A stretch of DNA of 64,000 bases from Gordonibacter sp. Marseille-P4307. GTDB taxonomy: Bacteria > Actinomycetota > Coriobacteriia > Coriobacteriales > Eggerthellaceae. The DNA is taken from positions 1,256,642 to 1,320,641 of the forward strand of contig NZ_UWPD01000001.1 in assembly GCF_900604965.1 (NCBI RefSeq). The letters are read 5' to 3'. A program made the translations under genes and the position numbers. Of this stretch, positions 9,814-18,400 are shown piece by piece; position 1 is the stretch's first letter, and the number at the start of each line of letters is the position of its first letter. Below the pieces are notes generated by a model. It made no database searches, was not told the DNA's origin, and saw nothing but the letters and a program-made list of their open reading frames with translations.

Positions 9814-10911
9814 ATGGACGGCGATTCCCTCATCGGTTTCGTAGAGCGCGTTTCGGGCGATGCCCACCTCCGAGTCGAGGAAGATCTCGGGGGTGGGTTC
9901 GTTCGTTTGAGAACCTCTGAAGCGGAGCGTCGTCAGGCGATCCAGGATATTCGATCCTCCGAAGACATCGTCATCGAGCTTATGCGCAATGCGCGCGATG
10001 CACGTGCTTCCCAGATCTTCGTCGCTTCGTCCCGAGAGGGAAGCACCCGTTCGTTCACGGTGGTCGATGACGGGGACGGCATTCCGCCCTCGATGCACCA
10101 ACGCGTGTTCGATTCGCGTGTGACCTCGAAGCTCGATAGCTCGCGTCTCGATAAGTGGGGGATACACGGGCGGGGTATGGCTCTGTTCTCCATTTCCGAA
10201 AACGCCGAGCAAGCCTTCGTCAAAGATTCGCTTCCCGGTTTGGGGACGTCTGTCAAGGTCGTCACGGATCTGGGGAAGATCGGCGAGAGAAAGGATCAGT
10301 CAACGTTTCCCCGGTTCGTCAAAGGGGAGGGCAACGAGGTTTCGGTCAGGGGGCCCCGCAACATCGTGCGCTGCTGTTTCGAGTTCGCGATCGAAGCGCG
10401 CGCTTCCTGTCGCGTGAAGGTGGGTTCCCCAACCGAGGTTGCCGCGGCCCTGTATGAATACGGGTGCGCTTCGCTATCCGATATCGATCGCATGTTTTGC
10501 TCCGATACCGCCCGGCTTCCGCTTGCGAAGCGCCTTGCGACGGCTCAGGATCCCGCCGACTTCGTTTCACTGGCATCGGGTCTGGGGTTGGACATATCGC
10601 AGCGTTCTGCACGGCGTATTTTGGACGGGGAAATAGACTCGGCCCCCGATCTGCTCGACGCAATCGTGATCGAATCCGAGGGGCAGCCGGCAAAGCCTAA
10701 AAGGGAGGCTTGCCGATCAAGCTCTGTTCACGGGCCGTCTCTGTCGCTCGATCAGGTTGATATCGACTCCCTGAAGCAATCCACCCGACGGGCGTTCGCC
10801 GGTTTTGCGGACAAATACTACCTTTCGGGCGATATCGAGCCCTCTGTTCGCATCGAGCGGGGTCGCGTGGTGGTCTCCATTCCGCTTGTGGGGCGAGACG
10901 ACGTCCGGTAA
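9814..10911 (+). CDS. GHKL (HATPase) domain protein of unknown function
   Basis: The 365-residue protein starts at the ATG one base after the rny stop. Its first 150 residues carry the GHKL ATP-binding motifs: N-box ELMRNARDARA, G1 box VDDGDGIPPS and a G2-like WGIHGRGMALFS. This is the fold of MutL, Hsp90, MORC and histidine kinases. No histidine phosphoacceptor, transmembrane segment or MutL C-terminal domain is visible. A short repeat-like helical stretch lies around residues 205-290. Tight coupling to rny and a position directly before spoVS suggest a conserved role in this lineage. An upstream in-frame TTG at 9802 overlaps rny and is less likely as the start. I do not recognise a named family. 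Confidence 0.75.
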   Translation: MDGDSLIGFVERVSGDAHLRVEEDLGGGFVRLRTSEAERRQAIQDIRSSEDIVIELMRNARDARASQIFVASSREGSTRSFTVVDDGDGIPPSMHQRVFDSRVTSKLDSSRLDKWGIHGRGMALFSISENAEQAFVKDSLPGLGTSVKVVTDLGKIGERKDQSTFPRFVKGEGNEVSVRGPRNIVRCCFEFAIEARASCRVKVGSPTEVAAALYEYGCASLSDIDRMFCSDTARLPLAKRLATAQDPADFVSLASGLGLDISQRSARRILDGEIDSAPDLLDAIVIESEGQPAKPKREACRSSSVHGPSLSLDQVDIDSLKQSTRRAFAGFADKYYLSGDIEPSVRIERGRVVVSIPLVGRDDVR

Positions 10912-11084
10912 CGTTTTCCGATCGAGTTGAGAAACGCGCTCCACCAGTGCGTATGCTGCGAATCTCATGTGCGCCATGAGCTGTTTTAACCGAGATGCGC
11001 AGCAAGTTAAGGTAAAATGCAAAGGCTATACACGGCGAAGTCAATTCAAAGCAAACGCACGAGCAAATCTAAGGTAATCGTACT

Positions 11085-11402
11085 ATGCCATTTGAAGAAA
11101 TGCAGGTTGGAAGCTGTCTGAAGGTTTCCTCGAAGTCGTCTCCGGCTTCGGTGGCCGGAGCCATAGCCGGAATGGTGAAAGACGGCGTTCCCGTCGAGAT
11201 GCAAGCCGTCGGCGCGGGAGCCGTGAACCAGGCGGTCAAGGCCATTGCCATTGCGCGTGGCTTTCTTTCGCCTATCGGCATCGAGGTTGCCTGCATTCCC
11301 TCGTTCGCCGATATCGTCATCGACAACGAGTACCGGACCGCTATCCATTTTTCGATTGTCGCGCATGCGGTGCACGGCGTCACCGACATTTCCGCGGAAT
11401 AG
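11085..11402 (+). CDS. spoVS: SpoVS family Alba-like nucleic acid-binding protein
   Basis: The protein has 105 residues, slightly longer than the usual 86; the extra residues are at both ends. The core LKVSSKSSPASVAGAIAGMV and the VGAGAVNQAVKAIAIARGFL block are highly conserved in SpoVS. In Bacillus SpoVS affects septation and sporulation and the fold resembles Alba. It is also present in non-sporulating lineages such as Thermus, so a general RNA- or DNA-binding role is likely. Proximity to rny is shared with Clostridia and Bacilli. The 173-base gap upstream holds a possible -10 (TAAAAT near 11012) and no gene. Confidence 0.92.
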   Translation: MPFEEMQVGSCLKVSSKSSPASVAGAIAGMVKDGVPVEMQAVGAGAVNQAVKAIAIARGFLSPIGIEVACIPSFADIVIDNEYRTAIHFSIVAHAVHGVTDISAE

Positions 11403-11447
11403 CACCGACACCGCTTTTCCTCCGATCGTTACGCGAGGTTTCTCTTT

Positions 11448-12830
11448 ATGATTTCCACCCAAGCTCCCTTTATGGATCTGAAGTTCCACGTCCAAACCTA
11501 TGGTTGCCAGATGAACAAGCACGATTCCGAGCGCGTGTACGGCATGCTGGAGAGCATGGGTGCCGAGTCGGTCGACTCTATCGAGGAGGCCGACGTGGTG
11601 GTCTTCATGACGTGCTGCGTGCGCGAGGCGGCCGATACGCGCCTGTTCGGTCAGGTGGCTTCGATGAAGAATCTTCCTGTGCGATCGAATTCTCCGCTCG
11701 ATCAGCGTTTGGTGGCGGTGGGCGGCTGCATCGGGCAACGCGATGGCGAGAAACTGTTCGAGAACCTTCCGAACCTCAACGTTGTGTTCGGAACGCAGAA
11801 TCTCTCGTCGCTGCCCGCGCTGCTTATGGATGCATATGGGAAAGGGGGCCGTTACGCAGAGGTGATGGAGGCGTCCTCCGAGTTCTCCTCCGAGCTTCCC
11901 ACCGACCGCGAGCATTCCTGGGCGGCCTGGCTTCCCATCACGGTGGGCTGCGACAACTTCTGCACGTACTGCATCGTGCCCCATGTTCGCGGGCGGGAGC
12001 GCTCGCGTGCCATCGAAGACATCGTCAAAGAGGCCGAAGGCTACGTGGCTTCGGGCGTGCGCGAGATCACCTTGCTTGGACAGAACGTCAACTCATACGG
12101 TCGCGACCTGTACGGCGAGCCGCGGTTCGCGGAGGCTATCGAAGCGGTGGCCGCGACGGGCATCGAGCGATTGCGATTCGCGACAAGTCACCCGAAAGAC
12201 CTCACCGATGAGGTTATTGCGCTTTTCGGCAAGCTTCCTTGCCTGATGCCGTATCTGCACCTTCCGGCCCAGTCGGGCTCGAATGACGTTTTGAAGCGCA
12301 TGAACCGAAAGTACACGGTCGAGCATTATCGGTCGCTTATCGACAAGGTGCGCGCGGTCCGTCCCGATATCGCGCTTTCGACCGATATCATCGTCGGTTT
12401 TCCCGGAGAGACGGCCGAGGATTTCGAGGCGACGTTCGACCTTGTTTCCAGCGTGGGATACAGTCAGGTGTTCACCTTCATCTACTCGAAGCGCGAGGGA
12501 ACGCCCGCTGCGAAATGGAACGATGAAACGCCCCGTTCGGTTATTCAGGAGCGCTTCGACCGTTTGGTGGGAGCCGTCCAGGAAAGCGCCTTCAAGGCCA
12601 ATCAGGTAGATCTCGGCGCCGAAGTCGAGGTTCTGGTCGAAGGAACCTCCAAGCGCGACGATTCCGTCCTGGTGGGTAAAAGCCCCAAAAACCAAACGGT
12701 GCACGCGCCTATTCCGGAAGGTGTTCGCGCGGCGGACCTTATCGGGAACATGGTGACGGTGCGCATCGAGGAGGCGCGAACGTGGTATTTGCGCGGCGCC
12801 GTTGTCAAAGGCTGCCAAGCGGCCCGTTAA
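11448..12830 (+). CDS. miaB: tRNA-2-methylthio-N6-dimethylallyladenosine synthase MiaB
   Basis: MiaB is a radical SAM methylthiotransferase that adds the 2-methylthio group to i6A37 of tRNAs; its substrate is made by MiaA, the next gene. The 460-residue protein has the MTTase domain (TYGCQMNKHDSERV, MTCCVREAADTR, GGCIGQRDGEK), the radical SAM motif GCDNFCTYCIVPHVRGRERS near residue 170, and a C-terminal TRAM domain (KANQVDLGAEVEVLVEG). The ATG at 11448 or the internal ATG at 11472 could be the start. Paralogous to RimO in the same window but clearly distinguished by VPHVRGRERS. Confidence 0.96.
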   Translation: MISTQAPFMDLKFHVQTYGCQMNKHDSERVYGMLESMGAESVDSIEEADVVVFMTCCVREAADTRLFGQVASMKNLPVRSNSPLDQRLVAVGGCIGQRDGEKLFENLPNLNVVFGTQNLSSLPALLMDAYGKGGRYAEVMEASSEFSSELPTDREHSWAAWLPITVGCDNFCTYCIVPHVRGRERSRAIEDIVKEAEGYVASGVREITLLGQNVNSYGRDLYGEPRFAEAIEAVAATGIERLRFATSHPKDLTDEVIALFGKLPCLMPYLHLPAQSGSNDVLKRMNRKYTVEHYRSLIDKVRAVRPDIALSTDIIVGFPGETAEDFEATFDLVSSVGYSQVFTFIYSKREGTPAAKWNDETPRSVIQERFDRLVGAVQESAFKANQVDLGAEVEVLVEGTSKRDDSVLVGKSPKNQTVHAPIPEGVRAADLIGNMVTVRIEEARTWYLRGAVVKGCQAAR

Positions 12831-12848
12831 GCACGCGGGAGGGTGCCC

Positions 12849-13781
12849 ATGAATGACAAGCATGTCGTGTGCATCGTCGGACCGACGGGGTCGGGTAAGT
12901 CATCGCTTGCGCAGGCGCTGTGCGTCTCCAAAGGGGGAGAGGTGGTCAGCGCCGATTCCATGCAGGTGTATCGGGGCATGGATATCGGAACCGGCAAGGT
13001 TCGCCCGCACGAGCGCATGGTCGCCCATCACTGCCTCGATTTGGTCGATCCGGGAGAACCTTATTCGGCGGCTTTGTTCCAGCGCGATTCTCGCGCGGCT
13101 ATTGGGCAGATTCAGTCGCGCGGGCTCATTCCCGTTCTGTGCGGGGGAACCGGTTTCTACGTGCGTGCGGCCATTGACGATTACGAGTTTCCCGAGGGCG
13201 AGCAGATCGGCAATCCCATCCGCGATCGTTACCTTGCGATGTTTCGCGACGTCGGCGCCCACGGGTTGTGGGAAGAACTTTACCGGGTCGATCCGGCAAG
13301 CGCATCGATCATCCCCGAAAACGATGTCAAACGCGTTGTGCGGGCCTTCGAGCTCATCGGGGACGGCACCTCGTACGCGCATCAGAAAAAGAAGCTGGCT
13401 TCGATACCGCAGAAGTTTCCTGCGGTGATGTTCGGGTTGCGGGTGACTCCCGACATCTTGCGGAAGCGCATCGATGCTCGGGTTGACCAGATGGCCGAAC
13501 AGGGTTTGGTAAGCGAGGTGAAATACCTTCTTGACCAGGGATTTCGCGAAGGCATTACCGCGCCTCAAGCGATCGGCTACAAAGAGATCGTCGAGCATCT
13601 GGAGGGGCGTGCGTCGTTGGACGAGGCGCTTGACCAGATCAAGACGGCAACCCGCCGGTACGCCAAGCGTCAGCGCACGTGGTTCAATAGGGACGTTCGG
13701 ATCTTATGGATCGATTACGATTCCATGAATAGCGATGCTGCCTGCGAGTTCATATCGAACAGGCTTGATACACTTGCATGA
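12849..13781 (+). CDS. miaA: tRNA dimethylallyltransferase MiaA
   Basis: MiaA transfers dimethylallyl from DMAPP to A37 of tRNAs reading U-starting codons. The 310-residue protein shows the P-loop GPTGSGKSS near the N terminus, SADSMQVYRGMDIGTGK and HCLDLVDPGEPYSAALFQ. GGTGFYVRA and the C-terminal QAIGYKE, TRRYAKRQRTWFNR follow, all diagnostic. The ATG at 12849 is preferred over an in-frame GTG at 12843 because of its spacing from the GGGAGGG site. It follows miaB by 18 bases, so both steps of ms2i6A synthesis are encoded together. Confidence 0.96.
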   Translation: MNDKHVVCIVGPTGSGKSSLAQALCVSKGGEVVSADSMQVYRGMDIGTGKVRPHERMVAHHCLDLVDPGEPYSAALFQRDSRAAIGQIQSRGLIPVLCGGTGFYVRAAIDDYEFPEGEQIGNPIRDRYLAMFRDVGAHGLWEELYRVDPASASIIPENDVKRVVRAFELIGDGTSYAHQKKKLASIPQKFPAVMFGLRVTPDILRKRIDARVDQMAEQGLVSEVKYLLDQGFREGITAPQAIGYKEIVEHLEGRASLDEALDQIKTATRRYAKRQRTWFNRDVRILWIDYDSMNSDAACEFISNRLDTLA

Positions 13782-13806
13782 ACGGGTAGACCGAGAAAGG
13801 GCCGTC

Positions 13807-14727
13807 ATGAAACTGCATTTCGCCAAGCTTCACGGAGCCGGAAACGACTTCGTCATGATCGATGATCTCGACGAGGCTCTCAACCTTACGCCTGAGCAGG
13901 TCGCTTTCTTGTGCGATCGTCATTTCGGCATCGGTGCGGACGGCGTTATCTTGGTTCGTCCCGCAACGACCGAGGGCGCTTCGGGTTTCATGCACTACAT
14001 TAACGCCGACGGCACGCTTGCCCAGATGTGCGGGAACGGCGTTCGCTGTACGGCGAAATGGATTGTCGATCGGGGTCTGGTCGATCGATCTGCCGCGACA
14101 ACCGTCATCGACACGCTTTCAGGCCCTAAACCCATCGAGTTCGCCTGCGACGAAGATGCAACGATGCGGGTTGCCACCGTCGATATGGGCGCACCCGTTC
14201 TCGAGCCGGCTTGCGTGCCCACGGTGCTTGCGGCTACGGATACCGCCGAGAACGGTTGCGCGTTCGCCGGCGACGTCACGCTTAAATCTCCTTTCGGTGA
14301 CTTCAGGTTCACATGCGTGTCCATGGGCAATCCCCATGCGGTCGCGTTCATCGAGGACTGGGATGCCCTTCGAGACGGGGCGTTCACCGATCCGGCCAGC
14401 AAATCCCTCGCTACGCTCGACGTTGACAAAGTGGGGTCGTTCTTCGAATCCCATGCCGCGTTTCCCGAGAAGGCCAACATCGAGTTCGTCAGCGTCGAAG
14501 CAGATCATCTGGCCATGCGCGTGTACGAGCGCGGGGTAGCCGAAACGCTCGCTTGCGGAACGGGCGCTTGCGCGGTGGGCGTTGCGGCGTTCATCACGGG
14601 GCGGTCAGGCCGCGTGAACGAGGTGAAGCTTCTGGGCGGTACGCTCCATATCGAGTACGCCGAAGATGGGCGGGTGCGTATGACCGGTCCCGCCGCTCAG
14701 GTTTTCGAAGGGGATATCGAGCTCTAG
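13807..14727 (+). CDS. dapF: Diaminopimelate epimerase DapF
   Basis: DapF converts LL- to meso-diaminopimelate, the last shared step to lysine and the peptidoglycan cross-linking residue. The ATG at 13807 with GAGAAAGG upstream gives 306 residues. Key motifs are KLHGAGNDFVMIDD, the first catalytic cysteine in MCGNGVRCTAKW, and the second in ACGTGACAVGVAA; both catalytic cysteines are present. The longer open frame starting at 13735 overlaps miaA and is rejected. It lies between miaA and hflX on the same strand with short gaps. Confidence 0.96.
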   Translation: MKLHFAKLHGAGNDFVMIDDLDEALNLTPEQVAFLCDRHFGIGADGVILVRPATTEGASGFMHYINADGTLAQMCGNGVRCTAKWIVDRGLVDRSAATTVIDTLSGPKPIEFACDEDATMRVATVDMGAPVLEPACVPTVLAATDTAENGCAFAGDVTLKSPFGDFRFTCVSMGNPHAVAFIEDWDALRDGAFTDPASKSLATLDVDKVGSFFESHAAFPEKANIEFVSVEADHLAMRVYERGVAETLACGTGACAVGVAAFITGRSGRVNEVKLLGGTLHIEYAEDGRVRMTGPAAQVFEGDIEL

Positions 14728-14761
14728 GCTCTCAAGCCAGGGTGCGAACGCGGAGGTGCGC

Positions 14762-16075
14762 TTGGATCGATTCGAGGGAGTGACCGTCAAGGGGGCGACG
14801 ATCGTCGAGGCGCCGCGTGAGCGCGCGGTTGTCGTCGGCGTGGACCGTCCCGGTCTTGACTGGCCGATCGATTCGTCGCTTCAAGAGCTGACGCGTTTGG
14901 TGGATACGGCGGGAGCGGACGTGGTCGCCTCGTTCACCCAGCGTCTGGCCAAGCCTAATCCGCGCACGCTTATCGGTTCGGGAAAGGTAGCGGAGATAGC
15001 TGAGGCCGTTCGTGCGCTGGATGCCGATATCGTGGTGTTCGACGATGAACTTTCCCCATCTCAACAGGCTAACCTCGAGAAGGGTTTCGACAAATCGATC
15101 AAGGTGCTCGACCGCACGGCGCTGATCCTCGACATCTTCGCGTTGCATGCAACGACGAAGGAAGGCCGTCTGCAGGTGAAGTTGGCTCAGAACCAGTACC
15201 TTCTTCCCCGTTTGCGGGGTATGTGGGCGCATCTCGCATCCAACCGCATGGGCGGCGGTGTGGGGTCGCGTTTCGGGGAGGGGGAGAGCCAGCTCGAGGT
15301 GGACCGCCGTATGGTGCGCAAACGCATCACATCGATCAAGCGCGAGCTCGAGCATGTGAAAAGCGTTCGCTGCGTGCAGAGGGAGGAGCGCTATAGCGCC
15401 GGCGTGTTCAAGGTGGCTATCGCGGGTTATACGAACGCGGGAAAGTCCACGCTCATCAATCGCTTGACCGGTGCGGGCGTGTACAGCGACGACAAGCTGT
15501 TCGCCACCCTCGACTCTACTACGAGACGCTTCGCGCTGCCCGAAGGGCGCGTTATTACCCTCACGGATACCGTCGGGTTCATCAAGAAGCTTCCAACCAC
15601 TCTTGTAGAGTCGTTTAAATCTACGCTTGACGAGATCAACGGAGCGGATCTGATCTTGCATGTGGTGGATGCTTCAAGCGAGGAGCTGGCATTTCATATC
15701 GAAGCGGTGAACGAGGTGCTTGGCCAAATAGGGGCCGAGCGGATCCCTCGTCTTCTCGTGTTCAACAAAACGGATGCGTTGAGCGAGACAACGCTCGGAG
15801 CTTTCAACAAACGCTATTCGGAAGGTGTGTTTATCTCGGCTGCAACCGGCGAGGGGATAGACGATCTGCTGGCGGTGGTGTCGCATGCAGCATCTTCCAA
15901 CGAGGTTCTGCTCGAGGTCGAGATTCCGTATTCATGCGGAGAGTTGGTTTCTCTCGCTCACGAGCGCTGCCGTGTCGTATCCGAAGATTACACCGAGCAG
16001 GGTACGCAGCTCTCGCTGTTTGTGCCCCCTGCGTACGAGCGGTTCTTTTACCCTCATAGTATTCGTGAAAGCTAA
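14762..16075 (+). CDS. hflX: Ribosome-associated GTPase HflX
   Basis: HflX is a GTPase that binds 50S subunits and rescues or splits stalled ribosomes. The roughly 437-residue protein has the N-terminal HflX domain (PNPRTLIGSGKVAEI, VVFDDELSPSQQANLEKGF), the glycine-rich coiled region with GGGVGSRFGEGE, then the GTPase domain: G1 GYTNAGKST, G3 DTVGF, G4 NKTD. The start is probably the TTG at 14762, which sits 5 bases after GGAGG; the in-frame GTG at 14756 overlaps the ribosome site. hflX next to miaA recalls the miaA-hfq-hflX order of proteobacteria. It is convergent with lexA. Confidence 0.94.
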   Translation: MDRFEGVTVKGATIVEAPRERAVVVGVDRPGLDWPIDSSLQELTRLVDTAGADVVASFTQRLAKPNPRTLIGSGKVAEIAEAVRALDADIVVFDDELSPSQQANLEKGFDKSIKVLDRTALILDIFALHATTKEGRLQVKLAQNQYLLPRLRGMWAHLASNRMGGGVGSRFGEGESQLEVDRRMVRKRITSIKRELEHVKSVRCVQREERYSAGVFKVAIAGYTNAGKSTLINRLTGAGVYSDDKLFATLDSTTRRFALPEGRVITLTDTVGFIKKLPTTLVESFKSTLDEINGADLILHVVDASSEELAFHIEAVNEVLGQIGAERIPRLLVFNKTDALSETTLGAFNKRYSEGVFISAATGEGIDDLLAVVSHAASSNEVLLEVEIPYSCGELVSLAHERCRVVSEDYTEQGTQLSLFVPPAYERFFYPHSIRES

Positions 16076-16163
16076 TTGGACCTCTTTCGTACTACCTGCG
16101 GTTTAAACTATATATTCTTTTGGTTAATACCTTACGTTGATGATGGTTGATATTAATCAAACC

Positions 16164-16805
16164 TTAGATTCTTCTGAAAACCGCAACCACTTTTCCTACG
16201 ATCGTGCAGTCGCGGGTGATGATAGGTTCCATGGAGGAGTTTTCCGGTTGGAGGCGGATGTGATCGCGCTCTTTGTAGAAGCGCTTCACGGTTGCGCCAT
16301 CTTCGATGAGGGCTACGATGATCTCTCCGTTGTTGGCGACCTTCTGCTCTTTCACCACGACGTAATCCCCGTCGTTTATTCCGGCTTCGATCATGGATTC
16401 TCCGCGCACTGAAAGCATGAACGACGGTGAGTCTCCGACTATCTCGGTGGGAAGCGTCATGGTATCCGTTATGTTCTCTTCCGCAAAGATAGGCTCACCG
16501 GCGGCGACGTTGCCGACCAAGGGAATCTCAACCGCATTGCCGAACCGCGGAGCGATGATGTTCGTCGGTTCGACGAGCTGCTCTTCACACGGATGCGTGA
16601 GTGTTATCGAACGCGACTTCAGGGGATCGCGCTCGATATAGCCCTTCTGCTCAAGCGCTCCGAGGTGGACATGGACGGTGGAGGGGGAGGAGAGGTCGAG
16701 TGCGGCGCAGATCTCCCGCACCGTGGGGCCGTATCCCTTTTCACGTATGCATGCTTCGATGCAATCGAGCACCGCACGCTGTTTCTTGGTAAGTTTCTCG
16801 GACAT
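16164..16805 (-). CDS. lexA: SOS repressor LexA
   Basis: LexA represses DNA-damage genes until RecA filaments trigger its self-cleavage. The 213-residue protein starts at the ATG giving MSEKLTKKQR. It has the winged helix at residues 1-65 (PTVREICAALDLSSPSTV), the cleavage bond Ala102-Gly103 within VGNVAAGEPIF, the catalytic Ser137 in SVRGESMIEAG and Lys174 in ATVKRF, so it is complete and active-looking. The longer open frame upstream runs into the operator region and is rejected. Its promoter region carries three LexA boxes, implying autoregulation. Confidence 0.97.
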   Translation of the reverse strand: MSEKLTKKQRAVLDCIEACIREKGYGPTVREICAALDLSSPSTVHVHLGALEQKGYIERDPLKSRSITLTHPCEEQLVEPTNIIAPRFGNAVEIPLVGNVAAGEPIFAEENITDTMTLPTEIVGDSPSFMLSVRGESMIEAGINDGDYVVVKEQKVANNGEIIVALIEDGATVKRFYKERDHIRLQPENSSMEPIITRDCTIVGKVVAVFRRI

Positions 16806-16819
16806 GCTTCCTCCAAACA

Positions 16820-16889
16820 CGAACATTTGTTTGAAAAATCTTTGACAAGAACCTTTGTTCGATTTATTATAAACACGAACAAAGGTTCT
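16820..16889. promoter_or_regulatory. Divergent SOS promoter with three LexA boxes
   Basis: Three 14-bp boxes are visible: CGAACATTTGTTTG (16820-16833), AGAACCTTTGTTCG (16848-16861) and CGAACAAAGGTTCT (16876-16889). The second and third are exact reverse complements of each other. For the rightward gene a consensus promoter is present: -35 TTGACA (16842-16847), a 17-base spacer filled by the second box, and -10 TATTAT (16865-16870); the third box covers the likely start of transcription. The first box lies just upstream of the lexA start. This is a tightly LexA-controlled divergent promoter. Confidence 0.9.
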
Positions 16890-16909
16890 ATGCAAGCGAA
16901 AGGCACCGT

Positions 16910-17296
16910 ATGAACGTCAAAGATTCCAAGCGCTGTCCGGTGGTGGGAACTTCGGCTTTGCAGCTTCAGGGGGTTCGTCCCGGAAAGATCATTTCGTTTG
17001 ACGACATAAGGCATCAAGCCGAACATGGTGAAGCCGATTCCCGATACAGCCGCAGGTACCGGGTTTCTTTCGAGCGGTCGTCGCACCTTGTGGAACCCAC
17101 GGTTTCTCATGGGTCGATGTCGGTTGTTGACGACCTGCTGAATACGACTGCGCTCGGTTGCAGCGATGCCGTGTGCAGCATCGCTTACGAGGATGCTCGC
17201 GGAATATCGTTCGGCCTGCTAACCAAGTATCAGTCTCTGCTGTTCGGTGCCGGGTTGGTCGCACTCATGTCGATCGGTATGTTTTTCGGCATCTAA
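16910..17296 (+). CDS. LexA-controlled small membrane protein (possible SOS division inhibitor)
   Basis: The 128-residue protein has a charged N-terminal part, no recognised domain and one strongly hydrophobic segment at the very C terminus (residues about 109-128, LLFGAGLVALMSIGMFFGI), so it is probably a tail-anchored membrane protein. It is divergent from lexA and its promoter has two LexA boxes over the core elements. In Bacillus this position is held by yneA, an SOS cell-division inhibitor, and in Corynebacterium by divS. Those proteins are unrelated in sequence as far as I can see: there is no LysM domain here. A comparable function is inference from position and regulation. Confidence 0.7.
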   Translation: MNVKDSKRCPVVGTSALQLQGVRPGKIISFDDIRHQAEHGEADSRYSRRYRVSFERSSHLVEPTVSHGSMSVVDDLLNTTALGCSDAVCSIAYEDARGISFGLLTKYQSLLFGAGLVALMSIGMFFGI

Positions 17297-17398
17297 AGCT
17301 CATGTTCGACCTCCTGCGCTCTGTATGGGCTTGACGGTCCCTCGAGCACGAAGCGCTCGTTGCGTGGTACTCTAGTCCAACCGAAGCAAAGGAGCGAT

Positions 17399-17848
17399 AT
17401 GCGCTGTTCAGCATGTGGAAATCTTGAATCGAAGGTTGTGGATTCGCGTCCTTCCGACGATGGGACTTCGATTCGTCGCCGACGCGAATGCCTTAAGTGC
17501 GGCAATCGGTTCACCACCTACGAACGCCTGATAGATACGTCGTTTATGGTGATTAAATCCGACGGCTCGTCTGAAGCGTACGATCGAGATAAGCTGATGA
17601 GGGGTCTTTTGATCGCCTGTGCCAAACGCCCCATCTCTCCCGAGCAGATCGAGAGCTTGGTCGATAACATGGAATCGACGTTGAGATCCGAATCAAAAAC
17701 GGATGTGTATTCGAAGGACCTTGGTTCGATGATCATGGACCGTCTCGCTAAGCTCGACGATGTTGCCTATGTCCGTTTTGCGAGTGTATACAAGCATTTC
17801 AACAGCGTTGAGGAATTCGCCGAAGCGCTTGAGGAGTTGAACAAATGA
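17399..17848 (+). CDS. nrdR: Transcriptional repressor NrdR
   Basis: NrdR senses ATP/dATP and represses ribonucleotide reductase genes. The ATG at 17399, 6 bases after AAAGGAG, gives 149 residues, the family length. The N-terminal zinc ribbon is intact (C3, C6, C31, C34; MRCSACGNLESKVVDSRP and ECLKCGNRFTTYER), followed by the ATP-cone domain. The stop overlaps the start of dut (ATGA), coupling two genes of deoxynucleotide control. Confidence 0.97.
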   Translation: MRCSACGNLESKVVDSRPSDDGTSIRRRRECLKCGNRFTTYERLIDTSFMVIKSDGSSEAYDRDKLMRGLLIACAKRPISPEQIESLVDNMESTLRSESKTDVYSKDLGSMIMDRLAKLDDVAYVRFASVYKHFNSVEEFAEALEELNK

Positions 17849-18285
17849 CCGGTGTCGAACTGAAAATCATGAAGTTGGATCCTTCGATCGAGCTTCCTTC
17901 GTATGCTTATCCGGGTGATGCAGGATTGGATCTGCGCGCAGCGGAAAACGCGGTTTTGAAGCCGTTCGAACGCAAGCTTGTGAGAACCGGCTTGGCTGTT
18001 GCCATCCCCGAGGGATATGCGGGTTTCGTTCTGCCCCGAAGCGGGTTGGCTGCAAAGCACGGTATTTCCATCGTGAATGCCCCCGGGCTCGTTGACAGCG
18101 GGTATCGAGGAGAGCTGAAGGTTGCACTGCTCAATACCGATGCCGAAAACGAGTTCAAGGTCGAGCGCGGCGATCGTATTGCCCAACTCACTATTTTGGC
18201 CACGCCGATCGTTACGTTGGCTCCTTGCGACGAGCTGCCTTCTTCAGAGCGCGGTGTCGGCGGGTTCGGCAGCAGCGGAGTTTAA
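17845..18285 (+). CDS. dut: Deoxyuridine 5'-triphosphate nucleotidohydrolase (dUTPase)
   Basis: Dut hydrolyses dUTP to dUMP, keeping uracil out of DNA and feeding dTMP synthesis. The 146-residue trimeric-type enzyme shows the five motifs: PGDAGLDLRA, LPRSGLAAKHG, NAPGLVDSGYRGELKVAL, RGDRIAQL and the C-terminal RGVGGFGSSG. It begins inside the nrdR stop codon, an ATGA overlap. Confidence 0.97.
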   Translation: MTGVELKIMKLDPSIELPSYAYPGDAGLDLRAAENAVLKPFERKLVRTGLAVAIPEGYAGFVLPRSGLAAKHGISIVNAPGLVDSGYRGELKVALLNTDAENEFKVERGDRIAQLTILATPIVTLAPCDELPSSERGVGGFGSSGV

Positions 18286-18341
18286 GGTGCTCGATCCGAT
18301 GTCAAATCGGTAGGGGTTCTTCGATTTCTCAAATATAGGCC

Positions 18342-18358
18342 CTCAGAATCGATCTGAG
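18342..18358 (+). other. Small hairpin between dut and the next gene
   Basis: CTCAGA (18342-18347) pairs with TCTGAG (18353-18358) around a 5-base loop, followed by AGCTTTACAT. It is a weak terminator candidate for nrdR-dut. Confidence 0.3.
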
Positions 18359-18400
18359 AGCTTTACATAGCATTTCACCAGTTCAAACTATAGGAAACGT

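Noticed and set aside
16210-16412. + strand frame within lexA
   Set aside because: It is the reverse of the LexA catalytic domain and has no ribosome site.
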